Positions 8,557 through 17,104 of a stretch of 64,000 nucleotides of DNA are shown one piece after another. Below the pieces are notes generated by a model. It saw only the letters and a list, made by a program, of their open reading frames with translations. It had not been told where the DNA came from and made no database searches. Location: assembly GCA_959026725.1 (NCBI GenBank), contig CAUFMG010000001.1, forward strand, positions 62,001 to 126,000. Direction: 5' to 3'. Within the stretch, counting starts at the first letter, position 1. Each line of letters begins with the position of its first letter. A program made the translations under genes and the position numbers. This DNA comes from an uncultured Collinsella sp. (GTDB taxonomy: Bacteria; Actinomycetota; Coriobacteriia; Coriobacteriales; Coriobacteriaceae).

Positions 8557-11184
8557 CTACTCGGCGTCGGGGACCTCGTAGGTGGCCGCCGGCGTGTTGT
8601 CGCACACGACGGTAAAGCCGCCGTCCTTGTCGACGTCGACCGTCACCTGATCGCCCTCGCTCACCGTGCCGTCGATGATAGCGGCAGCGATGGCGTCCAC
8701 GACCTCGCGCTGGACCAGGCGCTTGAGCGGACGGGCGCCAAAGACCGGGTCCAAGCCGCCCACGGCGAGCATCTGCTTGGCCGCCGGGGTGATGGCAAGC
8801 GTCATGCGCTCCTTGGCCAGACGTGCGCGGACGTCGGCGAGCTGGATGTCAACGATCTTCTCGATCTGCGCCATGCCGAGCGGATGGAACACCACGATGT
8901 CGTCGATACGGTTGAGGAACTCGGGGCGGAAGGTCTGAGCCATGGCCGCGTCGACCTGATGGCGCATCTCCTCCTCGTCCTTGCCCGAAAGGTCGGCGAT
9001 AGCCTTGGAGCCCACGTTGGACGTCATGATGATGATCGTGTTCTTGAAGGACACCTGGCGACCCTGGCCATCGGTCAGACGGCCGTCATCAAGCACCTGC
9101 AGCAGCACGTTAAAGACATCCGGATGGGCCTTCTCCATCTCGTCGAGCAAGATCACGGAGTAGGGACGACGGCGCACGGCCTCGGTGAGCTGGCCGCCCT
9201 CGTCGTAACCCACGTATCCCGGGGGCGCACCGATCAGACGCTGGACGCTGAACTTCTCCATGTACTCGGACATGTCGATACGCACGAGTGCGCGCTCGTC
9301 GTCGAACAGGCACTCGGCAAGCGCCTTGGCGAGCTCGGTCTTACCCACGCCGGTGGGGCCCAGGAAGAAGAAGCTGCCGATGGGCTTGTCCGGATCGGAG
9401 AGACCCGCACGGCTGCGGCGCACGGCCGCGGCAACGGCGGAGACGGCCTCGTCCTGACCGATGACGCGCTTATGCAGCTCGCCCTCCAGGCCCTTGAGCT
9501 TGTCGAGCTCGCCCTGCATCATCTTGGACACGGGCACGCCGGTCCAGGCACTCACGACCTCGGCGATCTCGTCGGAGGTCACCTGCTCGTTGAGGCCCTC
9601 GCCGTCCTGCTGCTTTTGTACCTCGAGCGCAGCCTCGGAATCCTGAATCTGCTGCTGCAGGCCCGGAATCACGGAGAAGCGCAGCTCGGACGCACGGCCC
9701 AGGTCGCCGTTGCGCGTTGCACGCTCCTCTTCGCTCTTGGCCTCGTCAAGCTGGCCCTTAAGCTCCTGCACGTGGTCGATGGCGTTCTTTTGGTTGAGCC
9801 AGCCAGCCTTTTGCACATTGAGCTTTTCCTGGACCTCGGCAATCTCCTGACGCAGGGCCTCCAGACGCTCCTTGGAGGCGTCGTCGGTCTCCTTCATGAG
9901 TGCCTGCTCTTCGATCTGCAGCTGGGTGAGTTGACGTGTGGTGGCGTCGATCTCGACTGGCATGCTGTCGAGCTCCATGCGCAGGCGGCTTGCCGCCTCA
10001 TCGACCAGGTCGATGGCCTTGTCGGGCAGGAAGCGGTCGGCGATATAGCGATCGGAGAGGTCGGCAGCCGCCACGAGCGCGCTATCGGTGATGTGCACGC
10101 CGTGGAAGATCTCGTACTTCTCCTTGAGGCCACGCAGGATCGAGATGGTGTCCTCGACGGTGGGCTCGGAGACCATCACGGTCTGGAAACGACGGGCGAG
10201 CGCCGCGTCCTTCTCGATGTACTTGCGGTATTCGTCGAGCGTGGTCGCGCCGATCGCATGCAGGTCGCCACGGGCGAGCGCCGGCTTGAGGATGTTGCCG
10301 GCGTCCATGGAGCCCTCGGTGGCACCCGCGCCCACGATGGTGTGTAGCTCATCGATGAACAGGATGACCTTGCCTTCGGACTTTTGGACTTCCTTGAGCA
10401 CGGCCTTCAGGCGGTCCTCGAACTCGCCACGATACTTGGCGCCGGCGACCAGCGCGCTCATGTCGAGTTCGATGAGGTCGCGGTCGCGCAGGGTGCTCGG
10501 CACGTCGCCGGCCACGATACGCTGGGCGATGCCCTCGACGATGGCCGTCTTGCCGACGCCCGGCTCGCCGATGAGCACGGGGTTGTTCTTGGTGCGGCGG
10601 GACAGGACCTGGATGGTACGGCGAATCTCGTCGGTACGACCGATGACCGGGTCGAGCTTGCCGGCACGGGCGAGGTCGCAGATGTTGCGACCGTACTGCT
10701 CCAGTGCCTCAAACTGGGTCTTGTCCTCGGCAGATGTCACGCGGTCATCGCCACGCAGCTCCTCGTAGACCTGCTCGATGCGCTCCTTGGTCACGCCGGC
10801 GCCGCGCAGCACGCGGCCCGCCTCGCCCTTGTCCTCGGCAAGTGCCATGAGCAGATGCTCAGTCACCACAAAGCTGTCGCCCATCTTGGTGGCCTTCTTC
10901 TCGGCCTTCTCGATGACGCGGACGAGCTCATTGGACAGGCCCATCTGCTGGCCCTCGCCCGAAACCTTGGGCGCGCGGTCGATGGCGTCCTGTGTGGAAC
11001 GCGCAAGCTGGGCCGGGTCGGCACCGATGCGCTCGATGATCACGGAGATATTGCGCTCGCCGGCACCAAGTAGGGCGGACAGCAGGTGAATGGGCTCCAC
11101 CGCGCCGGCCTGCGCATCGGCAGCCGTGCTCATGGCGGTCTGCAGCGCCTCGCGCGACGTCATTGCTAGCTTATCGATTCTCAT
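8557..11184 (-). CDS. clpB: ATP-dependent chaperone ClpB
   Basis: An 875-residue Hsp100 disaggregase that works with DnaK/DnaJ/GrpE in the cytoplasm to extract polypeptides from aggregates. It shows the Clp N-domain (1-145), the first AAA+ module with GEPGVGKT and a Walker B (LFIDELHTIVGAG), a long coiled-coil M-domain (about 410-530, rich in Glu/Gln/Lys/Ala), and the second AAA+ module with GPTGVGKTELAKALAE and a Walker B ending in LLDEMEKAHP. It has no LGF/IGF loop of the ClpP-binding type, consistent with ClpB. Length fits the family. The upstream region has the same 27-bp operator-like motif as dnaK, so HspR control is likely. Confidence 0.96.
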   Translation of the reverse strand: MRIDKLAMTSREALQTAMSTAADAQAGAVEPIHLLSALLGAGERNISVIIERIGADPAQLARSTQDAIDRAPKVSGEGQQMGLSNELVRVIEKAEKKATKMGDSFVVTEHLLMALAEDKGEAGRVLRGAGVTKERIEQVYEELRGDDRVTSAEDKTQFEALEQYGRNICDLARAGKLDPVIGRTDEIRRTIQVLSRRTKNNPVLIGEPGVGKTAIVEGIAQRIVAGDVPSTLRDRDLIELDMSALVAGAKYRGEFEDRLKAVLKEVQKSEGKVILFIDELHTIVGAGATEGSMDAGNILKPALARGDLHAIGATTLDEYRKYIEKDAALARRFQTVMVSEPTVEDTISILRGLKEKYEIFHGVHITDSALVAAADLSDRYIADRFLPDKAIDLVDEAASRLRMELDSMPVEIDATTRQLTQLQIEEQALMKETDDASKERLEALRQEIAEVQEKLNVQKAGWLNQKNAIDHVQELKGQLDEAKSEEERATRNGDLGRASELRFSVIPGLQQQIQDSEAALEVQKQQDGEGLNEQVTSDEIAEVVSAWTGVPVSKMMQGELDKLKGLEGELHKRVIGQDEAVSAVAAAVRRSRAGLSDPDKPIGSFFFLGPTGVGKTELAKALAECLFDDERALVRIDMSEYMEKFSVQRLIGAPPGYVGYDEGGQLTEAVRRRPYSVILLDEMEKAHPDVFNVLLQVLDDGRLTDGQGRQVSFKNTIIIMTSNVGSKAIADLSGKDEEEMRHQVDAAMAQTFRPEFLNRIDDIVVFHPLGMAQIEKIVDIQLADVRARLAKERMTLAITPAAKQMLAVGGLDPVFGARPLKRLVQREVVDAIAAAIIDGTVSEGDQVTVDVDKDGGFTVVCDNTPAATYEVPDAE

Positions 11185-11273
11185 GGAATCACCTCTCTTG
11201 GGGCGGCCGCCCTACGGGGCGGCTTCACGTTGTTCGAGAAGTATTGTTGCCAGCTTTGTACGATCTTATACAC

Positions 11274-11300
11274 AAATCTAAGTCTCTATATATAAGATTT
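11274..11300 (-). promoter_or_regulatory. Putative HspR operator upstream of clpB
   Basis: A 27-bp motif AAATCTAAGTC-N6-TATAAGATTT, identical outside the central six bases to one upstream of dnaK (21663-21689). It lies about 90 bases before the clpB ATG. It is a partial inverted repeat (AAATCT...AGATTT), as expected for a MerR-type dimer. It does not match the usual actinobacterial HAIR sequence, so assignment to HspR rests on the shared location. Confidence 0.65.
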
Positions 11301-11360
11301 TCTGAGTGATTGAAGGATAGGGTACTGAGACGTCGACCCGCTGCATCCCCGACGACCAAC

Positions 11361-11582
11361 TGTCTCAATCTGTAACATCTAGCTGCCGTTTTTGACCTCA
11401 GATGTTGCAGGTCGAGATGCAATGCTCAGCGGTGCCTGTTTATCTAAATCTGTAACAACTACTCGGCAAATAAGGGTCTACCTGTTACAGATCGAGATAA
11501 ACAGAAGACGCCCGAATCGAAAATCTCAATCTGTAACACCAAGCCCACTTTTAACGGCCCAGATGTTACAGATCGAGACAGA
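11361..11582. repeat. Array A: three palindromic units with 25-base spacers
   Basis: Three units (11361-11421, 11438-11502, 11522-11582). Each has a left arm ending ATCTGTAACA and a right arm starting TGTTACAGAT (TGTTGCAGGT in the first), separated by exactly 25 bases that differ between units. The units are joined by 16 and 19 bases. The array lies between the exported-protein gene at 11632 and the clpB promoter. The same three units in the same order recur at 13315-13536. Confidence 0.85.
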
Positions 11583-11588
11583 CCGAAA

Positions 11589-11623
11589 ACCACCACAAAA
11601 GGGACAGGCACCTTTGTGGTGGT
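11589..11623. repeat. CCACCACAAA palindromic repeat
   Basis: An inverted repeat, CCACCACAAA...CCTTTGTGGTGG around GGGACAGGCA, between the stop at 11632 and array A. Same family as 12391-12427, 13264-13292 and 13543-13572, with degraded relatives near 48966 and 54835. It could double as a terminator, but lacks a clear T tract. Confidence 0.75.
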
Positions 11624-11631
11624 CGCGGTCT

Positions 11632-12303
11632 CTACCCTTTCGCCGAGCCCGTGCTGCTCGATTCGGCGGTCCAGGATATCTCATCCTCGAACAGCCATGT
11701 ACGGGCAGACCCACTATCGCGTGCAGTCTGCGGCTCGGGTAAGCAGGTCTGTTCATAGGCATCCTGAATGCACTGACCCATAAACTCGTTGAGCTCGGTC
11801 TGGTCGCCCTCCATGACATAGGCCGCATCGCCGTCCATGATGTAGATGCCCGGACCCTCATTGCCCTCGTAGCCCGGATCGTACGAGACATCACACAGTT
11901 TGGTGCCGTTCGCAGTGTCCAGCTCGATGGAAGAGTGGCATCCGCCAACCATGTCGCTCGCTTTTGCCCGATAGGACGCATATCCGTACCAACGCTTAAA
12001 GGCTTTGCCCTTGAGCAGCTCGGACGCCCTATCGATCAGGCTTGAATCCGTGGTATAGCGCATGGCCCCAAGCTGAATGTGCGGATAATTGCTAATACCC
12101 AGCACAGCCGGCTGTTCATCAAAATCAACGGTAATGGTCTCGGGCTTGTCGTCGCCGGTCAGAAGTTCGACAGATTGAGTCACAGGCTTGACCACCGGCT
12201 CCGTCACCGCAGCAGGTAGAAATGCCATACCGACAGCGCCCGCGCCAACCACAGCGATCGCAAGCGCCAAGACAATCAATCCAATACGGGCAGAACGGCT
12301 CAC
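11632..12303 (-). CDS. Exported/membrane-anchored protein, paralogue 1
   Basis: A protein of about 223 residues with one N-terminal hydrophobic helix (IGLIVLALAIAVVGAGAVGMAFL) and an extracellular domain. It is clearly paralogous to the product of 13581-14270: both share ETITVDF/DEITLDI-type strands, an IL/LGISNYP motif, FKRW, two cysteines near the C-terminus and an almost identical tail (QTARDSGSARTWLFEDE). I do not recognise a family. The start is uncertain: a GTG at 12303 has GGGGTG nearby, while the longer frame opens with a GTG at 12342 without a good ribosome-binding site. It is followed by a CCACCACAAA repeat and array A. Confidence 0.7.
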   Translation of the reverse strand: MSRSARIGLIVLALAIAVVGAGAVGMAFLPAAVTEPVVKPVTQSVELLTGDDKPETITVDFDEQPAVLGISNYPHIQLGAMRYTTDSSLIDRASELLKGKAFKRWYGYASYRAKASDMVGGCHSSIELDTANGTKLCDVSYDPGYEGNEGPGIYIMDGDAAYVMEGDQTELNEFMGQCIQDAYEQTCLPEPQTARDSGSARTWLFEDEISWTAESSSTGSAKG

Positions 12304-12390
12304 GGCAAAACACCCCACAATGTAAACCTTCGCCACCTGCACTAATGATACCGCCAGCTAACACTATTACCAAAAGAAGCCGCGCGCTCC

Positions 12391-12427
12391 CCACCACCAC
12401 AAAGGGGACAGGCACCTTTGTGGTGGT
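12391..12427. repeat. CCACCACAAA palindromic repeat
   Basis: A copy of the family with arms CCACCACAAAGG and CCTTTGTGGTGG around GGACAGGCA-type sequence, between the divergent genes at 12303 and 12538. Confidence 0.75.
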
Positions 12428-12537
12428 TTTCGACGCTAACGGTCGACCATCTCACGCCATGAGATTAAACTTGAATTGTTCTCTGAACATATCCATTTCT
12501 GCCTATCCTCAACGGTTCTTTGTCTCGAGGAGCGCAT

Positions 12538-13206
12538 ATGAAGCCGTCTCATTCCACCGGTCGCAACGTCATCGCCATTCTCGCCATACCCATCGTGATG
12601 CTCTTCCTTATCGTCGTCACTCCCTTTTCTTTTGGTATCGCCTCGCCCTTCGATCTCTGCGGGATGATCGACGCCGGCTCGCGTGCCACCTCGCTCTCCT
12701 TTGTCTGCCGTGGCGTGTTCTACGAAGATGCAATTCCCACCGGAAGTTGGCAGTCAAAGTTGCCACTGCTCGGTCAGATCGACGGATGCTCCCCCTATTT
12801 CTGCCTTGAACCTCAGACGCTAAACTATCTGATCGACGACCAGCCACTCGACTCCATCACCCTCGCCTACGACTACGCACCAAACACCGATGAGCGCCAC
12901 ATGAACCAAGTCCTCGACAAGATGCTTGGACAGTGCGGGCTCACCGAGGAGGCCGGTCGAACCATCTATAGCTACCAGAAATCAAAGCGAACAGAACTCC
13001 GCCGTGTCGGAAAAATCGAGGGGCGAAGTGGGGCCGCCTACTGGCAGGCCTGGACAATACGCGACAAGAGCGAATTCGGACACAGCACCTATATGGTCAC
13101 CGTCTATACCAAGGATGGAATCAAAGAAAATGTTGACGATTTCGCATCATCCAAACTCGGCATCCCAAAAACAACCAGACCCGCCACCCCAGATGAAATC
13201 CTGTAG
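12538..13206 (+). CDS. Membrane-anchored protein of unknown function
   Basis: A 222-residue protein with one N-terminal transmembrane helix (VIAILAIPIVMLFLIVVTPF) and an extracellular region containing several cysteines (CGM, VCRG, GCSPYFC), which suggests disulphide bonds outside the cell. No family is recognised. The ATG at 12538 has GAGGAG six bases upstream; an upstream TTG in the same frame would place the ribosome site inside the coding region. It is convergent with the second exported-protein paralogue and lies inside the duplicated repeat-rich block, so its own history is unclear. Confidence 0.7.
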   Translation: MKPSHSTGRNVIAILAIPIVMLFLIVVTPFSFGIASPFDLCGMIDAGSRATSLSFVCRGVFYEDAIPTGSWQSKLPLLGQIDGCSPYFCLEPQTLNYLIDDQPLDSITLAYDYAPNTDERHMNQVLDKMLGQCGLTEEAGRTIYSYQKSKRTELRRVGKIEGRSGAAYWQAWTIRDKSEFGHSTYMVTVYTKDGIKENVDDFASSKLGIPKTTRPATPDEIL

Positions 13207-13263
13207 AGACGCTCATTAGAATGTCGTTCAGCGAGCACGGCGGCATCGAGCTCGCCCCCACCT

Positions 13264-13292
13264 CCACGAAAGGGACAGGCACCTTTGTGGTG
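13264..13292. repeat. CCACCACAAA-family repeat, shortened
   Basis: A partial copy (CCACGAAAGGGACAGGCACC, then TTTGTGGTG) directly upstream of array B. Confidence 0.65.
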
Positions 13293-13314
13293 ATTTTCGG
13301 CTCCGGCGCTCATC

Positions 13315-13536
13315 TGTCTCGACCTGTAACATCTAGCGGCCGTTTTTGACCCCAGATGTTACAGATCGAGATGAAATGTTCAGCAGCTCCCATTTATCTA
13401 AATCTGTAACAACTACTCGGCAAATAAGGGTCCACCTGTTACAGATCGAGACAAACGGAAAATGCCTGAACCGATAATCTAAATCTGTAACACCAAACCC
13501 ACTTTTAGCGGCCAAGATGTTACAGATCGAGACAGA
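13315..13536. repeat. Array B: three palindromic units with 25-base spacers
   Basis: Three units (13315-13373, 13392-13456, 13475-13536), again with arms ATCTGTAACA (CCTGTAACA in the first) and TGTTACAGAT and exactly 25-base centres. The centres match those of array A unit by unit with a few substitutions. This shows that the whole array was duplicated, not that single units spread independently. It lies between the gene ending at 13206 and the CCACCACAAA repeat at 13543. Confidence 0.85.
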
Positions 13537-13542
13537 CAGAAA

Positions 13543-13572
13543 ACCACCACAAAGGGGCACCTTTGTGGTGGT
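13543..13572. repeat. CCACCACAAA palindromic repeat
   Basis: A compact copy, CCACCACAAAGG-GG-CACCTTTGTGGTGG, nine bases after the stop of the second paralogue. It occupies the same place as the repeat at 11589 after the first. Confidence 0.75.
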
Positions 13573-13580
13573 CGCATTCT

Positions 13581-14270
13581 CTACTCTTTTGCCGAGCCCG
13601 TGCTTCCCGATTCGGCGTTCCAGGGCATCTCATCCTCGAACAGCCATGTACGAGCAGATCCACTATCGCGTGCAGTCTGCGGGTCGGGCAGGCAGGTCTG
13701 GTCGTACGCGTCCATCACGCAACGATCCAAAAAATCGATCACCTGCTGCTGGTCGCCTTCAAGAATGTAGGTCACGCCGCCATCTTGGATATAGACGCCG
13801 TCCCCACCTCCGGCTTTTGCGTATTCCGGATTGTAGTTAACGGTGCGCATCAGTTTGCCATCAGATGAATACAGCTTCAGCGTTGTATAGTAGCCACCGT
13901 TCACAAAACCACGTCGGCGCTCATAGGCATCCCAACCGTCCCAGCGTTTGAACGAACGCCCGTTTAGCAAGTCCAGCGCCTGTCGGGACAACTTCTCGTC
14001 CTTGGTATAGCGAGACGAGCCAAGTTCAATCATGGGGTAGTTGCTTATGCTTAGAATGCCCGGCGTTTCCTCGATATCGAGCGTTATCTCATCGGGCTTT
14101 GTAACGTCCGAAATCATTTGCCCGGGCATCGATGCAACAAGGGACGCCATCTCGACCGTCTGCTCAACCCCACTCGGCCCATAGAAGATAAGCGAGCCAA
14201 ATAGGACCACGCCCGCAGCAGCGACGACGCAAGCCACCAACAGCAACAAAACAGAAGTGCAACGCTTCAT
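13581..14270 (-). CDS. Exported/membrane-anchored protein, paralogue 2
   Basis: A 229-residue protein with a hydrophobic N-terminus (VLLLLVACVVAAAGVVLFGSLIFY). The following domain is paralogous to the product of 11632-12303, with nearly identical C-terminal residues (QTARDSGSARTWLFEDE) and the SISNYP and FKRW motifs. The ATG at 14270 was chosen because GGAG lies six bases upstream; an in-frame GTG at 14282 would include that site. The cysteine in the signal segment is not in a clear lipobox. The gene plus its repeat and hairpin array form one unit of a tandem duplication. Function unknown. Confidence 0.72.
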   Translation of the reverse strand: MKRCTSVLLLLVACVVAAAGVVLFGSLIFYGPSGVEQTVEMASLVASMPGQMISDVTKPDEITLDIEETPGILSISNYPMIELGSSRYTKDEKLSRQALDLLNGRSFKRWDGWDAYERRRGFVNGGYYTTLKLYSSDGKLMRTVNYNPEYAKAGGGDGVYIQDGGVTYILEGDQQQVIDFLDRCVMDAYDQTCLPDPQTARDSGSARTWLFEDEMPWNAESGSTGSAKE

Positions 14271-14434
14271 CTTCAACTCCACAAACGAGAGTGTTTTGAG
14301 CTCACTTTAAAGCGCCAACTTCATACTGTCAATTCTAGATAGCATATGAACAAAGGTGCACTCCCCCATAGAGGAGAGTTGCAACCTCGATTTTAGCGCC
14401 CCTCAAGACCCAACGAGCAGCACTTAACAAGTAG

Positions 14435-14504
14435 CCCCGGTTATACCTTTCTCTGACGCGACCCTCGCGAAGCGCGTGAGCGGCAGGGAGAGGTATAACC
14501 GGGG
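14435..14504. terminator. Long hairpin after the hydratase gene
   Basis: A 21-bp stem (14435-14455 with 14484-14504), CCCCGGTTATACC paired with GGTATAACCGGGG and continuing with two G-U pairs on one strand. The apex contains CGCGAAGCGCG. It lies 16 bases after the hydratase stop. There is no T tract, so it may be an RNA-stabilising or DNA-level structure instead of a simple terminator. Confidence 0.55.
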
Positions 14505-14520
14505 CGGACAAGTATGTGCG

Positions 14521-16821
14521 TTACTCGGCAGCGGCCTTGAACTTGTTGTAGTTGATCAGGCAGCCGGCCTTGACGATGGCGCGCTCCTCCGCCGTCATGT
14601 CGGCGATGTAGAGCTCAATCTGCTCAACCGCACCATCGGCACGGACCACGTAGGCAGCGATGTTCTGCAGATCGCCGTCGAGCGCGGCGCGAATACCCGA
14701 CACGAAGACGTAGTCGCCCACCTCAAAGTTGGGCTCGGTCTCCATCTGGAAGGGCACCATGCCCCAGTTCATCACGTTGGAGCGATAGCGCTTGGTGGCG
14801 TACTCGTGGACGATATTGGCCAGGCCGCCGATCACGCGCTGGCAGCTCGCGGCCTGCTCGCGGGCGGAGCCGTCGCCGGGCTTCTTGGCGTAGATCATGG
14901 AGCCGTACTCGGTCGTCTTGGCATCGGCCGCGACACCCGCGCTAGCCAGCGCCTCAAACACACCGGCAAGCTCGGCATCGAGCTCGGCCAAGTCGCCCTC
15001 AGCCTCACCGGCAACACGGCGCTTCTCCACGGCATCGACCTCCTTGGAGCGACCCACGTAGGCAGGGTCGCGACGGCTGAGCGTAAACTCGGCCAGGCCC
15101 AGCGGGTTGGAGCGGAAGGAGCTCGTCTCGCCCGAGGGAATGAGCTCGTCGGTCGTGGTGACCGGGTCCATAATCTTGGAGCACACCTTGAGCAGGATGT
15201 CGTCGCCGAGCGGCTCCATCGCGGGCCACGGCTTGATGTTGGGTCCCTCGACCAGCTCGTCGGCAGGCTCAGCCTTGCCAAAGCCCCAATACACGCGCTT
15301 CTTGTACGGCGCGTCGTCGAAGGTGTACTCGCAGGCCTCGTCCCAGGTCTCCTCGGGCAGGTCGGTCGCAGGCGTCAGGACGCCGCCGTTGGCAGCGGTC
15401 GCCGCGATGGAACGAGCGTCCATCAGGGCCACGGCGCTCAGCTGGCCGTTACCCGGCTTGGAACCCTCACGATTGGGGAAGTTGCGCGTGGTGTGGCGGA
15501 TGGACAGGCCGTTGTTGGCAGGTGTATCGCCGGCACCGAAGCACGGGCCGCAGAACGCCGTACGCACGATCGCGCCGGCCTCCATAAGGTCATAGATGTA
15601 GCCGCGGCGCGTGAGTTCGAGCGCCACGGGTTGACTCGTGGGATAGACCGACAGCGAGAACTCGCCGCAGCCGGTGTTGGCGCCCTTGAGCACGCGGGCC
15701 GCCTGCACCACGGAATCGTAGTTGCCGCCCGAGCAGCCGGCGATAACGCCCTGCTGCACGTGCAGCTTGCCGTCGACGATCTTGTCGAGCAGGCTAAAGT
15801 GCGTCTTGCCCTCGCCGATCTTGGCGGCCTCGAGCTCGACCTCGTGCAGGATGTCCTCAAGATTCTCGTTGAGCTCGTCGATCTCAAAGCCGTTGGAAGG
15901 ATGGAACGGCAGCGCGATCATGGGCTTGATGCTCGACAGGTCGACCTCGACACAGCCGTCGTAGTAGGCGACATCGGCGGGCTTGAGCTCGCGATAATCA
16001 TCGCCGCGGCCATGCATGGTCAAAAACGCGTGCGTATCCTCGTCGGTTGCCCAGATGGAAGAAAGGCAGGTGGTCTCGGTGGTCATGACGTCGACGCCGT
16101 TGCGGTAGTCGGTCGTCATGCTCGCGATACCGGGGCCCACGAACTCCATGACCTTGTTCTTAACGTAACCCTTGGCAAAGACGGCACGGATGATGGCGAG
16201 CGCCACATCGTGCGGGCCGACGCCGGGGCGCGGGGCGCCCGTGAGGTAGATGGCAACGACGCCGGGATAGGCGACATCGTAGGTGTCGCGCAGCAGTTGC
16301 TTTGCCAGCTCGCCACCGCCCTCGCCCACGGCCATGGTGCCCAGGGCGCCGTAGCGGGTGTGCGAGTCGGAACCCAAGATCATCTTGCCGCAGCCAGCGA
16401 AGTTCTCACGCATAAAGGAGTGGATGACGGCGATATGCGGCGGAACGAAGATGCCGCCGTACTTTTTGGCAGCCGAGAGACCAAAGACGTGGTCGTCCTC
16501 GTTGATGGTGCCGCCCACGGCGCACAGCGAGTTATGGCAGTTGGTGAGCACGTAGGGCAGCGGGAACTGCTCCATGCCCGAGGCACGCGCCGTCTGGATA
16601 ATGCCGACAAAGGTGATGTCGTGGCTCGCCATGGCGTCGAAGCGAATCTTGAGCGCCTCGGGGTCGCCGGACGTATTGTGTGCCTGAAGGATCGAATACG
16701 CGATGGTGCCGCGCTTGGCATCCTCGGGTGTCTGCGTAATGCCGCGCTCAGCGGCCTCGGCCTCAGGCACAACCTCGCTGCCGTTACGCAGGTAGATGCC
16801 GTCCTCGTACAGCTTGACCAT
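14521..16821 (-). CDS. Aconitase-family hydratase (YbhJ-like)
   Basis: A 766-residue cytoplasmic [4Fe-4S] hydro-lyase of the aconitase superfamily. The cluster cysteines appear as GCSGGNYD and FCGPCFGAG, and the substrate-site signature LGSDSHTRYGALGTMAVGEGGGE is present, followed by the swivel domain near the C-terminus. It resembles E. coli YbhJ-type proteins annotated only as hydratase more than citrate/isocitrate aconitase, so the true substrate is open. The ATG at 16821 has GTGGGAG nearby; an upstream in-frame start lacks a site. No TCA-cycle neighbours are present. A long hairpin follows the stop. Confidence 0.85.
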   Translation of the reverse strand: MVKLYEDGIYLRNGSEVVPEAEAAERGITQTPEDAKRGTIAYSILQAHNTSGDPEALKIRFDAMASHDITFVGIIQTARASGMEQFPLPYVLTNCHNSLCAVGGTINEDDHVFGLSAAKKYGGIFVPPHIAVIHSFMRENFAGCGKMILGSDSHTRYGALGTMAVGEGGGELAKQLLRDTYDVAYPGVVAIYLTGAPRPGVGPHDVALAIIRAVFAKGYVKNKVMEFVGPGIASMTTDYRNGVDVMTTETTCLSSIWATDEDTHAFLTMHGRGDDYRELKPADVAYYDGCVEVDLSSIKPMIALPFHPSNGFEIDELNENLEDILHEVELEAAKIGEGKTHFSLLDKIVDGKLHVQQGVIAGCSGGNYDSVVQAARVLKGANTGCGEFSLSVYPTSQPVALELTRRGYIYDLMEAGAIVRTAFCGPCFGAGDTPANNGLSIRHTTRNFPNREGSKPGNGQLSAVALMDARSIAATAANGGVLTPATDLPEETWDEACEYTFDDAPYKKRVYWGFGKAEPADELVEGPNIKPWPAMEPLGDDILLKVCSKIMDPVTTTDELIPSGETSSFRSNPLGLAEFTLSRRDPAYVGRSKEVDAVEKRRVAGEAEGDLAELDAELAGVFEALASAGVAADAKTTEYGSMIYAKKPGDGSAREQAASCQRVIGGLANIVHEYATKRYRSNVMNWGMVPFQMETEPNFEVGDYVFVSGIRAALDGDLQNIAAYVVRADGAVEQIELYIADMTAEERAIVKAGCLINYNKFKAAAE

Positions 16822-17104
16822 ACTGTCTCCCACTCTGCCCAAAAGATTTGGGCGCATAGCATACATTCGTTCAATATCGTGCCATAGAACGGTTGCGAGC
16901 GGGTTACGAATCTACACGTTCACTTTATCTCGGTAAAGCATAGGACGAGCCCGGTGCAGGACCGGCGGATTTGGTGCAAGTGTGTCCCTTTCAACTAGTC
17001 ATTTAAGAACGTCCCCAATGACTACCCATAACAACGCCGATGTTTTGGCGCGGACAGCGAAAGCCCACCAATTCGGAGCAAAACAACGCCGCAAGTAGAG
17101 GACG
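16822..17104. other. Non-coding region with degraded repeats
   Basis: No gene is visible. It holds the hydratase upstream region, a partial copy of the GTCCCCAATGACT repeat (16995-17023), and, next to the structured element, ACAACGCCG sequence repeated at 17030 and 17082 plus a second GGACAGCGA (17052). A similar GACGCCGCA...GAGGACG stretch precedes copy 4. Confidence 0.6.

Noticed and set aside
11361..13536. CRISPR-like array from constant 25-base spacers
   Set aside because: Repeats alternate in orientation, the units are only three, no cas genes are in the window, and the same spacers occur in both arrays.
14476..16887. Long plus-strand open frame opposite the hydratase
   Set aside because: The minus-strand frame has the aconitase cysteine motifs; the plus frame shows none.
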